From positions 310,001 through 374,000 of the forward strand of contig OY762936.1 in the NCBI GenBank assembly GCA_963666935.1: 64,000 nucleotides of DNA. The letters are read 5' to 3'. Below the pieces are notes generated by a model. It did no database searches. It saw nothing but the letters and a program-made list of their open reading frames with translations, and had not been told where the DNA came from. How positions within the stretch are numbered: position 1 is the first letter of the stretch; each line of letters starts with the position of its first letter. Shown piece after piece: positions 1 through 9,631 of the stretch. The DNA is from G963666935 sp963666935. Its GTDB lineage: Bacteria; Bacillota; Clostridia; Christensenellales; CAG-138. Made by a program: the position numbers and the translations under genes.

Positions 1-33
1 GCTCGGTATATCGAAGAGAAATACAAGGTCTGA
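1..33 (+). CDS. acpP: Acyl carrier protein, C-terminal end only (partial)
   Basis: The first 33 bases read ARYIEEKYKV then TGA, and fabK starts 5 bases later. An Ala/Val-x-Tyr-Ile-Glu-Glu ending is typical of the last helix of acyl carrier protein, and acpP commonly precedes fabK in Firmicute fatty-acid clusters. Only ten residues are inside the window, so the call rests mainly on position. Confidence 0.55.
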   Translation, partial: ARYIEEKYKV

Positions 34-38
34 ATCCA

Positions 39-983
39 ATGATAAAATCCAGAATATGTGATCTTTTAGGGATTGAATACCCGGTTTTTCAGGGGGGCAT
101 GGCCTGGATCGCAGACGGAAAACTGGCGGCTGCTGTGTCGAACGGCGGTGGTCTGGGTATTGTCGCAGCTGGAAATGCCCCCGGGGAATACGTCCGCGAG
201 CAAATTAGGATAGCGGTGTCGCTTACAAAAAAACCATTCGGCGTCAATATCATGCTGCTGAGTCCCTTTGCGGACGAAGTGGCAAAGGTTGCCGCGGAAG
301 AAAAAGTAGCGGTGGTAACTACCGGCGCCGGAAACCCGGCAAAGTACATGGAGCTGTGGAAAAACGCCGGCATTCGAGTGATCCCGGTAGTGCCTTCCGT
401 GGCTATGACCAAACTGGTGGCCCGCATGGGGGCGTCGGCCGTAATTGCCGAGGGCGGCGAAAGCGGCGGCCATGTGGGGGATTTAACAACGATGGTCCTG
501 GTACCGCAGGTATGCGACGCCACGGACCTGCCGGTGATCGCCGCCGGCGGAATTGCGGATGGGCGCGGGGTTGCCGCGGCGTTTATACTCGGCGCCTGCG
601 GTGTGCAGATGGGAACAAGGTTTTTGGCCGCCTATGAATGTCCGATACACAGGAATTATAAAGATAAAATTTTACAGGCCAACGATACTGCAACCATCGT
701 AACCGGCAAGAGGCTCGGGCATCCGGTTCGAAGCCTCAAATCCCCGTTTTCCCGGGAATATTTAAAAGCCGAGTATTCCGATATATCGGATGAAGCGCTG
801 GAGGAGATGGGAAATGGAACCCTGCGTGCCGCCGTCGTGGACGGTGATTTGCAAAAGGGCTGTTTCATCTCCGGCCAGATCGCATCCGTTGTCAAAAAGG
901 AACAGCCCGCCGCTCAAATCGTGCGCGAAGTGATGGAGGAGGCGGAGCCGATCCTGAAAGGAGCGGGGCAATGGGTAAAATAG
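39..983 (+). CDS. fabK: Enoyl-ACP reductase II (FMN-dependent)
   Basis: 314 aa. It reduces the trans-2-enoyl-ACP double bond in the last step of each fatty-acid elongation round, using FMN and NAD(P)H in the cytoplasm. The TIM-barrel nitronate-monooxygenase/FabK family is shown by the N-terminal EYPVFQGGMAWI, the GGGLGIVAAGN flavin-phosphate loop near residues 36-46, and AEGGESGGHVG near 138-148, which carries the conserved His. Placement directly before fabD and fabG separates FabK from other nitronate-monooxygenase homologues. It overlaps fabD by 13 bases, so the genes are translationally coupled. FabK replaces FabI in many Clostridia and streptococci. Confidence 0.93.
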   Translation: MIKSRICDLLGIEYPVFQGGMAWIADGKLAAAVSNGGGLGIVAAGNAPGEYVREQIRIAVSLTKKPFGVNIMLLSPFADEVAKVAAEEKVAVVTTGAGNPAKYMELWKNAGIRVIPVVPSVAMTKLVARMGASAVIAEGGESGGHVGDLTTMVLVPQVCDATDLPVIAAGGIADGRGVAAAFILGACGVQMGTRFLAAYECPIHRNYKDKILQANDTATIVTGKRLGHPVRSLKSPFSREYLKAEYSDISDEALEEMGNGTLRAAVVDGDLQKGCFISGQIASVVKKEQPAAQIVREVMEEAEPILKGAGQWVK

Positions 984-1888
984 CCTTTGTCTTTTCAGGG
1001 CAGGGCGCGCAATACAGCGGTATGGGCAAAGAATTGTATGAAGCCGTCCCGGCTGCTGCCGCGGTGTTTGACGCCGCGGAGAAAAGGCGTCCCGGCACCA
1101 TCGAACAGTGTTTCGGCGGCAGCGAGGAAGCGTTGGCGCAAACTGCTAATACCCAGCCTTGCATGCTGGCAATGGAGCTTGCGGCGGCTGCCGCATTGAC
1201 CGATGCCGGCATACGCCCTGCCATGACGGCCGGTTTTTCATTGGGTGAAATCGCGGCGCTGACTTATTCCAAAGCGGTGACCTTTGAGGAAGGCTTCCGG
1301 CTGGTCTGTTTGCGTGGAACGCTTATGCAGGAAGCCGCACAAAAAGTGGAAAGCGGCATGGCTGCGATTTTGAAGCTGGAAGCAGCCGAAGTGGAACGCC
1401 TCTGCAAAGCGTATCAGCATGTATACCCGGTCAATTACAACTGCCCGGGCCAAATCACCGTGGCGGGATTGAAGGATGAGCTTTCGGAGTTTACGAAAAG
1501 CGTAAAAGCCGCGGGCGGAGCCTCAGTTCCGTTGCGTGTCAAAGGCGGCTTTCATTCGCCGTTCATGGCCGAGGCGGCGGAAAAGTTTAAAGAAGCGCTT
1601 GTAAGCGCCGCCATTATGGAGCCGGAAATACCGCTGTATTCCGACTGCACGGGCCTTCCGTATGAAGGGAATTATGTACAGCTTCTGTCCCAACAAATCT
1701 GCAGCCCCGTCCGGTGGCAAAATATCGTGGAGCATATGATCGGCTGCGGCACGGATACGTTTATTGAACTGGGGCCCGGAAAGACGCTGTGCGGGTTAAT
1801 TCGCAAAACCAACCCAAACGTGCACATCTTCCATGTAGAGGACTGTGCGAGCCTCAATGAGGCCATCGAGGGGGTTAAAACATGCTGA
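971..1888 (+). CDS. fabD: Malonyl-CoA:ACP transacylase
   Basis: 305 aa. It transfers malonyl from CoA to acyl carrier protein to supply extender units. The N-terminus has FVFSGQGAQYSGMG, the nucleophile elbow reads AGFSLGE (Phe in place of the common His before Ser), and GGFHSPFM carries the catalytic His. The length is normal for FabD. Its start lies inside the end of fabK and its end overlaps fabG by 7 bases. Confidence 0.95.
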   Translation: MGKIAFVFSGQGAQYSGMGKELYEAVPAAAAVFDAAEKRRPGTIEQCFGGSEEALAQTANTQPCMLAMELAAAAALTDAGIRPAMTAGFSLGEIAALTYSKAVTFEEGFRLVCLRGTLMQEAAQKVESGMAAILKLEAAEVERLCKAYQHVYPVNYNCPGQITVAGLKDELSEFTKSVKAAGGASVPLRVKGGFHSPFMAEAAEKFKEALVSAAIMEPEIPLYSDCTGLPYEGNYVQLLSQQICSPVRWQNIVEHMIGCGTDTFIELGPGKTLCGLIRKTNPNVHIFHVEDCASLNEAIEGVKTC

Positions 1889-2619
1889 AAGGGAAAGTGG
1901 CGGTCATCACCGGGGGCTCCCGGGGAATTGGAGCCGCCATCACGGAAAAACTCGCTTCTCTTGGCGCCGATGTTGCGGTGATTTACGCCGGCAACATCGA
2001 GGCTGCGCAAGCCGTGTGTGACAAGTGCGGCGGGCAGTATGGCGTAAAGGCCAAAGCATTTTGCTGCAACGTGGCGGATTTTACTCAGGTCAAATCCACG
2101 GTGGCGGAAATCAAGGATGCAATGGGAACTGTCCATATCTTAGTTAATAATGCGGGAATCACCCGCGACGGGCTCATTGCCATGATGAAGGAAGAGGACT
2201 TTGACACAGTCATGGATACCAACCTCAAGGGAACCTTTAACATGATCCGGCACCTTTGTCCTATCTTTATCAGAAACCGCGGCGGAAAGATCATTAACAT
2301 TAGCTCGGTGGCCGGACTCATCGGCAACCCCGGGCAGGCGAACTACGCTGCGTCAAAAGCCGGATTGATCGGCCTTACCAAGTCTGTGGCCCGGGAATTC
2401 GCAGGTAAAAACGTGACCTGCAATGTTATTGCCCCCGGCTTTATCCGGACAGACATGACAAAGGATTTTGACGAATCAAATCCTCTTGTCGCAAGCATTC
2501 CGCTCAAGCGAATGGGAACCCCCGAAGATGTGGCGGAGCTGACGGCTTTTCTTGCCGGCAGCGGCGCAGACTATATCACGGGAGAGGTTTTCCGGGTGGA
2601 TGGCGGGCTTGCCATGTAA
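1882..2619 (+). CDS. fabG: 3-oxoacyl-ACP reductase
   Basis: 245 aa short-chain dehydrogenase/reductase. It reduces 3-ketoacyl-ACP to 3-hydroxyacyl-ACP with NADPH. Visible motifs are the cofactor loop TGGSRGIGAAI near residues 11-21, NNAG near 87-90, catalytic Ser in NISSVAG, YAASKAG with the Tyr/Lys pair near 155-159, and a C-terminal DGGLAM typical of FabG. It is coupled to fabD by overlap. Confidence 0.95.
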   Translation: MLKGKVAVITGGSRGIGAAITEKLASLGADVAVIYAGNIEAAQAVCDKCGGQYGVKAKAFCCNVADFTQVKSTVAEIKDAMGTVHILVNNAGITRDGLIAMMKEEDFDTVMDTNLKGTFNMIRHLCPIFIRNRGGKIINISSVAGLIGNPGQANYAASKAGLIGLTKSVAREFAGKNVTCNVIAPGFIRTDMTKDFDESNPLVASIPLKRMGTPEDVAELTAFLAGSGADYITGEVFRVDGGLAM

Positions 2620-2638
2620 GGCGGCATAGACAATCAAG

Positions 2639-2657
2639 TTCCCCACGGGGGAAAAAA
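2639..2657 (+). promoter_or_regulatory. Small G/C hairpin between fabG and accB
   Basis: TTCCCC and GGGGGAA form a short stem with a two-base loop, followed by AAAAAGAGAGGAAA. No U run follows, so it is unlikely to terminate. It may affect mRNA stability or the fabG/accB expression ratio. Weak evidence. Confidence 0.25.
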
Positions 2658-2671
2658 GAGAGGAAACGTCA

Positions 2672-3106
<435 letters not shown>

Positions 3107-3108
3107 AG

Positions 3109-3525
3109 ATGGACCGGGAAGAGATCAAAAGGATTCTGCCGCATCGGGACAGCATGCTTTTGCTGGACGAGGTGAGCAATTCAGGGGATGTGGCGCGGGG
3201 CAAATACTATGTGCGCGGGGACGAGTGGTTTCTTGACGGGCATTTTCCGGGGAATCCTGTAGTTCCGGGTGTCATACAGTGCGAAATCCTGGCCCAGTCT
3301 GTCTGCATCCTGCTGGAAAACCAAATGAAGGGCAAGTTTACACCTATGTATACGGGGCTGAACAACGTTCGCTTCAGGGCACAGGTGCGTCCGGGAGATA
3401 CACTGGAAACGGAATGCAGAATCGTCCGAACAAAACCGCCCTTCTATTTTGCCGAGGGGAAAGGAACCGTAGGCGGAACGCTTTGCGTGCAGGCCGAGTT
3501 TTCCTTTTCCATAGTTGGAGAGTAA
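3109..3525 (+). CDS. fabZ: 3-hydroxyacyl-ACP dehydratase
   Basis: 138 aa hotdog-fold enzyme that dehydrates 3-hydroxyacyl-ACP to trans-2-enoyl-ACP. The FabZ signature is complete: ILPHRDSMLLLDEV at the N-terminus, GHFPGNPVVPG with catalytic His45, and QCEILAQ with Glu59. It is packed between accB and accC with gaps of 2-3 bases, as in many Clostridia. Confidence 0.95.
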   Translation: MDREEIKRILPHRDSMLLLDEVSNSGDVARGKYYVRGDEWFLDGHFPGNPVVPGVIQCEILAQSVCILLENQMKGKFTPMYTGLNNVRFRAQVRPGDTLETECRIVRTKPPFYFAEGKGTVGGTLCVQAEFSFSIVGE

Positions 3526-3528
3526 GCC

Positions 3529-4833
3529 GTGTATTCAAAAATATTAATCGCGAACCGCGGGGAAATCGCCGTAAGAATCATACGTGCCTGCAAGGAGATG
3601 GGAATCTCCACTGTGGCCGTGTATTCGGAAGCGGATTCAGAATCCCTGCATGTTGCACTTGCGGATGAAAGCTACTGCATAGGCAGGGCCGACGTCACAA
3701 GCAGTTATCTCAACGAGGACCGCATTGTCAGCGCCGCGCTGGTTTCCAAAGCACAGGCTATTCACCCGGGCTATGGTTTCTTGTCCGAAAATGCGCACTT
3801 TGCGGAGCTTTGTCATAAGAACAACGTCGCCTTTATCGGACCGTCCATAGAAAACATGCAGCGTCTGGGCGACAAGGCGCAGGCCAAAAAGCTGATGGCA
3901 GAAGCCGGCCTTCCGGTGATACCCGGGTCAAAAGTGCTGGATACGGTGGAGGCGGCGGTGGTTGCTGCCAAAGAAATCGGCTATCCGGTTATGCTCAAAG
4001 CCCGCAGTGGCGGCGGAGGCCGGGGCATTCGTCTGGTAAAAAAGGAAGAAGAGCTGAAAGTGGCGTATTTGGCCGCGCAGGCCGAGGGCGCCGCAGCCTT
4101 CGGGGATGGCGCCGTGTATATGGAAAAGTACGTCCATCCGGCGCGGCATGTGGAAATTCAGGTGCTGGCGGATGAAGCCGGCAACGCGGTGTGTCTGGGT
4201 GAGAGGGACTGCTCTATCCAACGGAAAAACCAGAAGCTCATCGAGGAATCTCCCTCTCCCGCAATCAACGACGAGCAGAGGAAGGATATCTTCGCAAAGG
4301 TAACCCACGCCGTGAAGGCCATCGACTATACGGGTGTGGGCACGCTGGAATTCCTGCTGGATGAAGCGGGACATTTCTACTTTATGGAAATGAACGTCCG
4401 CCTTCAGGTGGAGCACGCGGTCACGGAATCGTTGACTGGTATCGACCTTGTCAAGTGGCAGATCCGTGTTTCCTCCGGAGTGCATCTGAACTTCAAGCAA
4501 AAAGATATCGACATGAGCGGCGCCGCTATCGAGTGCCGCATCAACGCACGTGCGCCGGGAAAGGTGCAGTTTTTGCATGTGGCGGGCGGGCCTTTCGTTC
4601 GGTTCGATACTTATCTGATGACCGGATCGAAGGTAACCCCTTTTTACGATTCGCTACTTGGGAAACTGATTATTTATGCCGCTTCCCGGGAGGAGGCTCT
4701 TCGGAAAATGAAAGCCGCCCTGTGCGAGCTGGTAATTGACGGCGTGCCCAACAACATCGAGGAACAGATCGAGATCGTTGGCAGCGACGCTTTTATGAGC
4801 AAAAAATATAATTTGGATTATTTTGCAAAGTGA
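3529..4833 (+). CDS. accC: Acetyl-CoA carboxylase biotin carboxylase subunit
   Basis: 434 aa, GTG start 3 bases after fabZ. This ATP-grasp enzyme carboxylates biotin on AccB with ATP and bicarbonate. Visible: ILIANRGEIAVRIIRA at the N-terminus, HPGYGFLSEN near residues 82-91, the Gly-rich ATP loop SGGGGRGIRLV near 161-171, and MNVRLQVEHAVTE near the active site. Slightly shorter than the usual 445-455 aa but with no missing motif. Confidence 0.95.
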   Translation: MYSKILIANRGEIAVRIIRACKEMGISTVAVYSEADSESLHVALADESYCIGRADVTSSYLNEDRIVSAALVSKAQAIHPGYGFLSENAHFAELCHKNNVAFIGPSIENMQRLGDKAQAKKLMAEAGLPVIPGSKVLDTVEAAVVAAKEIGYPVMLKARSGGGGRGIRLVKKEEELKVAYLAAQAEGAAAFGDGAVYMEKYVHPARHVEIQVLADEAGNAVCLGERDCSIQRKNQKLIEESPSPAINDEQRKDIFAKVTHAVKAIDYTGVGTLEFLLDEAGHFYFMEMNVRLQVEHAVTESLTGIDLVKWQIRVSSGVHLNFKQKDIDMSGAAIECRINARAPGKVQFLHVAGGPFVRFDTYLMTGSKVTPFYDSLLGKLIIYAASREEALRKMKAALCELVIDGVPNNIEEQIEIVGSDAFMSKKYNLDYFAK

Positions 4834-4843
4834 GGTGAAAACC

Positions 4844-5722
4844 TTGTCCATCATTCGTATTTTCAATAAACCTAAAAATGAGCTTGAAACAGGCGGAAGG
4901 CAAACGGTGATCGCACAGGATGCCAACGAGCCGTCGGAAGCCTGCCCCAACTGTCATAAGCAGATTCCCCTGAGTCAGATATGGGGGAATGACTTTTGCT
5001 GCGTCAACTGCGGCCATCATTTCCGCATGAACGCTCGGCAGCGGCTTCACCTGATTGTCGACGAGGACAGCTTTTCGGAGTTTTATACCAATCTTCAGTC
5101 GGAAGACTTTTTAGAATTTCCTGGATACAAAAAAAAGCTTGATACCACACGCAACGCTTCCCGGGAAGTGGAGGCGGTGCTGTGCGGCACAGCAAAAATT
5201 TGCGGCGAGGCATGTTGCCTGTTTGTCATGGAGCCTTTTTTCATGATGGGAAGCATGGGCACGGCCGTGGGTGAAAAAATCACGCGCCTGTTTGAGTATG
5301 CGATGGAGCATAAAATGCCGGTCGTGGGCTTTACGGTTTCCGGCGGCGCCCGGATGCAGGAGGGGATTGTATCCTTGATGCAGATGGCAAAGACCAGCGG
5401 CGCGGTAAAATGGCACAGCAATGCGGGGCTGCTTTACATTACGGTGCTTACAGACCCCACCACGGGCGGCGTTACCGCCAGCTTTGCCATGGAAGGCGAT
5501 GTCATTCTCGCGGAGCCCGGCGCGACGGTGGGATTTACAGGCGCGAGGATCGTCGAGCAGACCACCCGAAAAAAACTGCCGCATGGATTCCAGACGGCGG
5601 AATTTATGCTGGAGCATGGTTTTGTGGATGCCATCGTGCCCCGGAACGAACAGCGCAAAATAATTTCGGAACTTTTGAAACTGCATGCCGGAGGTGAAGC
5701 GAATGCCGAACATTGCGTTTGA
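4844..5722 (+). CDS. accD: Acetyl-CoA carboxylase carboxyltransferase, beta subunit
   Basis: 292 aa from a TTG start at 4844, chosen because GAGGTG lies 6 bases upstream; the open frame extends back to 4823 without a ribosome site. It forms the carboxyltransferase with AccA, moving CO2 from biotin to acetyl-CoA. The N-terminal zinc ribbon has CPNC and CVNC pairs, followed by the crotonase-like core with SGGARMQEG and TTGGVTASFA. Its end overlaps the start of accA. Confidence 0.93.
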   Translation: MSIIRIFNKPKNELETGGRQTVIAQDANEPSEACPNCHKQIPLSQIWGNDFCCVNCGHHFRMNARQRLHLIVDEDSFSEFYTNLQSEDFLEFPGYKKKLDTTRNASREVEAVLCGTAKICGEACCLFVMEPFFMMGSMGTAVGEKITRLFEYAMEHKMPVVGFTVSGGARMQEGIVSLMQMAKTSGAVKWHSNAGLLYITVLTDPTTGGVTASFAMEGDVILAEPGATVGFTGARIVEQTTRKKLPHGFQTAEFMLEHGFVDAIVPRNEQRKIISELLKLHAGGEANAEHCV

Positions 5723-6500
5723 AAAGGTGAAGCTGGCGCGGGCCAATAGCCGCCCTACCGGCAAGGACTACATTGAGAATATCTTCAATGGTTTTATTGA
5801 AATGCACGGAGACCGCCGTTTTGCCGACGATCCGGCCGTGGTGGGCGGTGTCGCATATATGGACGAAATGCCGGTGACGGTTATCGCTATCGAAAAGGGA
5901 CACGAGGCAAAGGAGCGCCTAAAGAGAAATTTTGGCGCGCCCAACCCGGAAGGGTACCGCAAAGCCCTTCGGCTTATGAAACAGGCGGAAAAGTTTGGCC
6001 GTTCGGTGTTCTGTTTTGTGGATACGTCTGGCGCCTACTGTGGAATTGAGGCCGAGGAGCGGGGACAGGGGCAGGCCATTGCCGAAAACTTGATGGAAAT
6101 GATGTCTCTCACAGTGCCGGTAATTTCCCTGCTGGTGGGCGAAGGCGGAAGCGGCGGAGCCCTTGCGCTGTCTGTGGCGAATGAGGTATGGATGCTGGAA
6201 AACGCCATCTATTCGGTCATTTCGCCGGAGGGTTGCGCCAACATTCTGTGGAAGGATGCGACGCGCTCGGCGGAGGCTGCGGAAAGCCTGAAGCTGACGG
6301 CCCAAGATGCCTTGGCGCTTACAGTCATCGAACGAATCATCCCGGAAGAGAACATCGGCAAGGAAGCGTATTATTTAAACCTGCGGGCAGAGCTGATGGC
6401 GCGTATTCGGGAGCTTTTGGAAATTCCGCGTAACGAGCTGCCCAACAAGCGGTATCAACGCTTTCGCAGGCTTGGTACGGATAGCCTGATGGGGGAATGA
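5703..6500 (+). CDS. accA: Acetyl-CoA carboxylase carboxyltransferase, alpha subunit
   Basis: 265 aa from ATG 5703, which has GGAGGTG 6 bases upstream; an in-frame ATG at 5685 lacks a site. Partner of AccD. Motifs include ARANSRPTGKDYIENIF near the start, MHGDRRFADD, FVDTSGAYCGIEAEERGQ and EGGSGGALALSVAN, all typical of AccA. The first codons overlap accD by 20 bases, so 1:1 synthesis by coupling is likely. Confidence 0.94.
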   Translation: MPNIAFEKVKLARANSRPTGKDYIENIFNGFIEMHGDRRFADDPAVVGGVAYMDEMPVTVIAIEKGHEAKERLKRNFGAPNPEGYRKALRLMKQAEKFGRSVFCFVDTSGAYCGIEAEERGQGQAIAENLMEMMSLTVPVISLLVGEGGSGGALALSVANEVWMLENAIYSVISPEGCANILWKDATRSAEAAESLKLTAQDALALTVIERIIPEENIGKEAYYLNLRAELMARIRELLEIPRNELPNKRYQRFRRLGTDSLMGE

Positions 6501-6504
6501 GACA

Positions 6505-6951
6505 ATGCCGAATCTATTCGCGCCCTATGTGCGGCGTGCGAATTACTACGAAACGGACCAAATGAAAAACATCCATCATTCCAACTATATTCGTTGGTTT
6601 GAAGAAGCACGGCTGGATTATCTGCGAAGAGCCGGATTGGACTATGAGGGGATGGAGAATAACGGCGTAGTCATCCCGGTTACGAGTGTTTCATGTGTGT
6701 ACAAAATCCCTATTCGATTCAATCAAGTGGTGGAAATCTATCCAAAGCTTTTGGCCTTTAATGGCGTTCGCATGGCTTTCAGCTACAAGATCTATACCAT
6801 CGACGGAAACCTGGCGGTTACCGGCGAGAGTGGACATTGTTTTGTGGATGTGCGTACGGGCAAGCCGGTGACGACGCAAAGGCGAGCCCCTGATTTTTAC
6901 GAAAAATGTATGCGCCTGCTCGCTTTACAGCAGGAAAAAGAAAAGGAGTAA
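6505..6951 (+). CDS. Hotdog thioesterase (YbgC/FcbC type), probably acyl-ACP or acyl-CoA thioesterase
   Basis: 148 aa 4HBT-fold protein. YYETDQMKNIHHSNYIRWFEEAR near residues 12-34 matches the YbgC signature with the catalytic Asp in TDQMKN. It starts 4 bases after accA and ends 4 bases before the first fabF gene, so it is part of the fatty-acid operon. By position its substrate is likely an acyl-ACP or acyl-CoA, giving either release of free fatty acid or proof-reading of stalled chains; this is inference. Confidence 0.8.
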   Translation: MPNLFAPYVRRANYYETDQMKNIHHSNYIRWFEEARLDYLRRAGLDYEGMENNGVVIPVTSVSCVYKIPIRFNQVVEIYPKLLAFNGVRMAFSYKIYTIDGNLAVTGESGHCFVDVRTGKPVTTQRRAPDFYEKCMRLLALQQEKEKE

Positions 6952-6955
6952 ACCT

Positions 6956-8197
6956 ATGAACCGTGTTGTTGTAACCGGAATGGGAATTATAAGCCCTTTG
7001 GGCAATGCAGTTTCTCCGTTTTGGGAAAATCTTAAAGCAGGGAAGTGCGGAATCAGTGAAATCACAAAGTTTGATACATCGGATCTTAAAGTAAAAATCG
7101 CAGCCGAAGTCAGGGATTTCGATCCTCTAGACTACATGGAAAAGGCCGATGTAATTCGCAGCGATCTGTATATGCAGTTTGCCATAGCGGCGGCGTGCCA
7201 GGCCATGGAGGATAGCGGCGTCGCAAATACCGTAGCCCCGGAGCGGATGGGCGTGTATTTCGGTACCGGTATCGGCGGCATTGGTACGCTTATGGCGGAG
7301 CATAAAAAAATGCTGGAAAAGGGGCCACGGAAGGTCTCTCCGTATTTTATTCCGCTGATGATTTCCAACATGGCGGCCGGCATCGTTGCTATTCGGTTCG
7401 GATGCAAGGGCGCGGCCATGCCGGCGGTCACCGCCTGCGCTTCCGGGAACAACGCCATCGGAGAGGCCTTGCGCGCCATCCGTCACGGCTATGCCGACGT
7501 AATGATTGCCGGCGGTACGGAAGCAGGTGTTAACGAACTGGCATTGGCGGGATTTGTGAACATGCAGGCCCTGTCTGTTTCCGAAAATCCGCTGGAGGCG
7601 TCCCTACCCTTTGATTTAAGGCGCGGCGGGTTTGTCATGGGTGAAGGCGCGGGCGCGTTGATCCTGGAATCGTATGAGCACGCCCTAAAGAGGGGCGCGC
7701 GGATTTATGCCGAGCTTTGTGGCTATGGCTCTACCTGCGATGCCTACCATATGACGGCGCCGCATCCGGAAGCCGAAGGCGGCGCCCGGGCGATTGCTGA
7801 CGCGTGTGCGGAAGGCAGCATCGACACGGATAAACTTTACATCAACGCCCATGGAACCGGAACGCCGTTGAACGACAAGGCGGAAACCCTTGCCATCAAG
7901 AAGGCGTTAGGAGAGGGACGTGCCAAGAAAATTCTGGTGAGCTCCACAAAGTCCATGACTGGACATATGCTGGGGGCAGCGGGAGCGGCGGAAGCCATCG
8001 CCTCCATTTTGGCGCTCAACGAGGGCATTGTGCCGCCCACCATCGGGCTAACCGTCCCAGATCCAGAATGTGACCTTGACTATGTGCCGCTCAAGGCCCG
8101 GGAAGCGCAGTTGGATGCCGCGCTGTCCACATCTCTGGGATTTGGCGGGCACAACGCCTGCCTCGCATTTAAAAAGATAGGTGGCGACAAAGTATGA
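6956..8197 (+). CDS. fabF: 3-oxoacyl-ACP synthase II (first of two)
   Basis: 413 aa elongating condensing enzyme that adds malonyl-ACP to acyl-ACP. The Cys-His-His triad is intact: TACASGNNAIGEA, NAHGTGTPLNDKAE and TKSMTGHMLGAAGA. AAAAGGAG lies before ATG 6956. Its stop overlaps the start of the second synthase by 4 bases (ATGA). Confidence 0.94.
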   Translation: MNRVVVTGMGIISPLGNAVSPFWENLKAGKCGISEITKFDTSDLKVKIAAEVRDFDPLDYMEKADVIRSDLYMQFAIAAACQAMEDSGVANTVAPERMGVYFGTGIGGIGTLMAEHKKMLEKGPRKVSPYFIPLMISNMAAGIVAIRFGCKGAAMPAVTACASGNNAIGEALRAIRHGYADVMIAGGTEAGVNELALAGFVNMQALSVSENPLEASLPFDLRRGGFVMGEGAGALILESYEHALKRGARIYAELCGYGSTCDAYHMTAPHPEAEGGARAIADACAEGSIDTDKLYINAHGTGTPLNDKAETLAIKKALGEGRAKKILVSSTKSMTGHMLGAAGAAEAIASILALNEGIVPPTIGLTVPDPECDLDYVPLKAREAQLDAALSTSLGFGGHNACLAFKKIGGDKV

Positions 8198-9402
8198 AAA
8201 AGAGAATCGTAATTACGGGAATGGGGGCCGTGACCCCCGTGGGAATCGGAACAGATCATTTCTGGCAGGGACTTCTTTCCGGCAAGTGCGGCATTGACGA
8301 GATCACCAGAATCGACGTGTCGGATCTGCCCGTCAAAACTGCTGGGGAAGTCAAGGGTTTTCGTCCGCGCAGCTATCTGCCGGTCAGGCTGGCCACGGAT
8401 CTGGATACGTTTATGCAGTTTGCGTATGTGGCGGCGGAAGAGGCCATCCGTGAAAGCGGCATGGAAACTGCCTCCCCGCGAGTAGGGATTGTGATGGGAA
8501 CGGCGCTGGCAGGGCTGACCCTGATCGGCAAGTCCCAAGAGGAACAAACGGCCTCGGGCAAAAGCGTGGGCCCGCGCTTTATTTCCATGATTATGGGCAA
8601 TATCGCGGCGGCGCATCTGGCCATCAGCTATAAAATGCAGGGCCCCAGCATGACGGTCAGCACGGCCTGTTCTTCCGGCGGCGACGCCATCACGCTGGCC
8701 TACACGCTGTTGGTTGCCGGCGCGGCGGATGCCATGGTGGTCATGGCGGGCGAATCCACCATCAGCCCGCTCTTCATTCAAAGCCTGTCCAAGGCAGGCG
8801 CACTGTCTAAATCGGGCAACAGCCGGCCCTTTGATAAAAACCGCGACGGATTCGTCATCGGAGAAGGTGGTGGCGCACTAATCTTGGAAACCGAGGAGCA
8901 CGCGCTCAAGCGCGGCGCAACCATCAAGGCGGAGCTTTTAGGCTGCGCCAACAACACCGATGCGTATCATCCCGTATCTCCCGAACCCAACGGGAACGGA
9001 GCCGCGGGGTGCATGCGGCAGGCGCTGGAAGTGGCGGGGATCGAGCCCCGGGCCATCGATTACGTCAACGCTCACGGCACTGCCACCATCAAGGGCGACT
9101 ACGCGGAAACGCTGGCGTTAAAAACGGTGTTCGGCGATTACGCGGTGCCAGTAAGCTCCACAAAGGGCGCCACCGGGCATATGATGGGAGCGGGCGGGAT
9201 CACGGAGGTGATCGCCTGCATCAAGAGCATAGAAACCGGAATTATTGCGCCAAACATCAACTACAGCGAAAAGGATGAAGGCTGTGACCTGAATCTGATC
9301 GTAAACGAACCCGCGAACATCAAGGTCGATGTGGCTATGTCTAATGCATTGGGCTTCGGCGGGCAGAACTCCAGCATCATCGTAGGCAGATATTCGAAAT
9401 AG
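8194..9402 (+). CDS. 3-oxoacyl-ACP synthase II paralogue (second of two)
   Basis: 402 aa. It is clearly homologous to the preceding FabF and has its own intact triad in TACSSGGDAITLA, NAHGTATIKGDYAE and TKGATGHMMGAGG. The paralogue differs throughout (for example GGDAITLAYTLL replaces GNNAIGEALRAI), so the duplication is not recent. It may have a different chain-length preference, such as a FabB-like role, or act in a side pathway. Last gene of the operon, followed by a terminator-like hairpin. Confidence 0.88.
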   Translation: MKKRIVITGMGAVTPVGIGTDHFWQGLLSGKCGIDEITRIDVSDLPVKTAGEVKGFRPRSYLPVRLATDLDTFMQFAYVAAEEAIRESGMETASPRVGIVMGTALAGLTLIGKSQEEQTASGKSVGPRFISMIMGNIAAAHLAISYKMQGPSMTVSTACSSGGDAITLAYTLLVAGAADAMVVMAGESTISPLFIQSLSKAGALSKSGNSRPFDKNRDGFVIGEGGGALILETEEHALKRGATIKAELLGCANNTDAYHPVSPEPNGNGAAGCMRQALEVAGIEPRAIDYVNAHGTATIKGDYAETLALKTVFGDYAVPVSSTKGATGHMMGAGGITEVIACIKSIETGIIAPNINYSEKDEGCDLNLIVNEPANIKVDVAMSNALGFGGQNSSIIVGRYSK

Positions 9403-9506
9403 ATTCTTCGGCCGAGCGAACGAATTTTAAGCGCAAGAAAAAAACTCCGGGCGCACTCTGCAAAACGGAAGCGATGTGTTGCCCCGGGAAAAAGCGAACA
9501 AAATAA

Positions 9507-9550
9507 CAGGCGTACTGTCCGAAAAAACGGCGGTACGCCTGATGTTTTTA
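9507..9550 (+). terminator. Terminator-like hairpin after the fatty-acid operon
   Basis: CAGGCGTAC at 9507-9515 pairs exactly with GTACGCCTG at 9533-9541; CCG and CGG extend the stem inside around an A-rich loop. ATGTTTTTA follows. It lies about 105 bases after the last stop. The rest of 9403-9631 shows no gene. Confidence 0.6.
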
Positions 9551-9631
9551 GCTGTCCGTAAGTTTTGATCCGGCTATATGACGCGGCCAAAATAAAAAAA
9601 CTCGGTGTTATGTATTTCCCGGAAAATGAAA

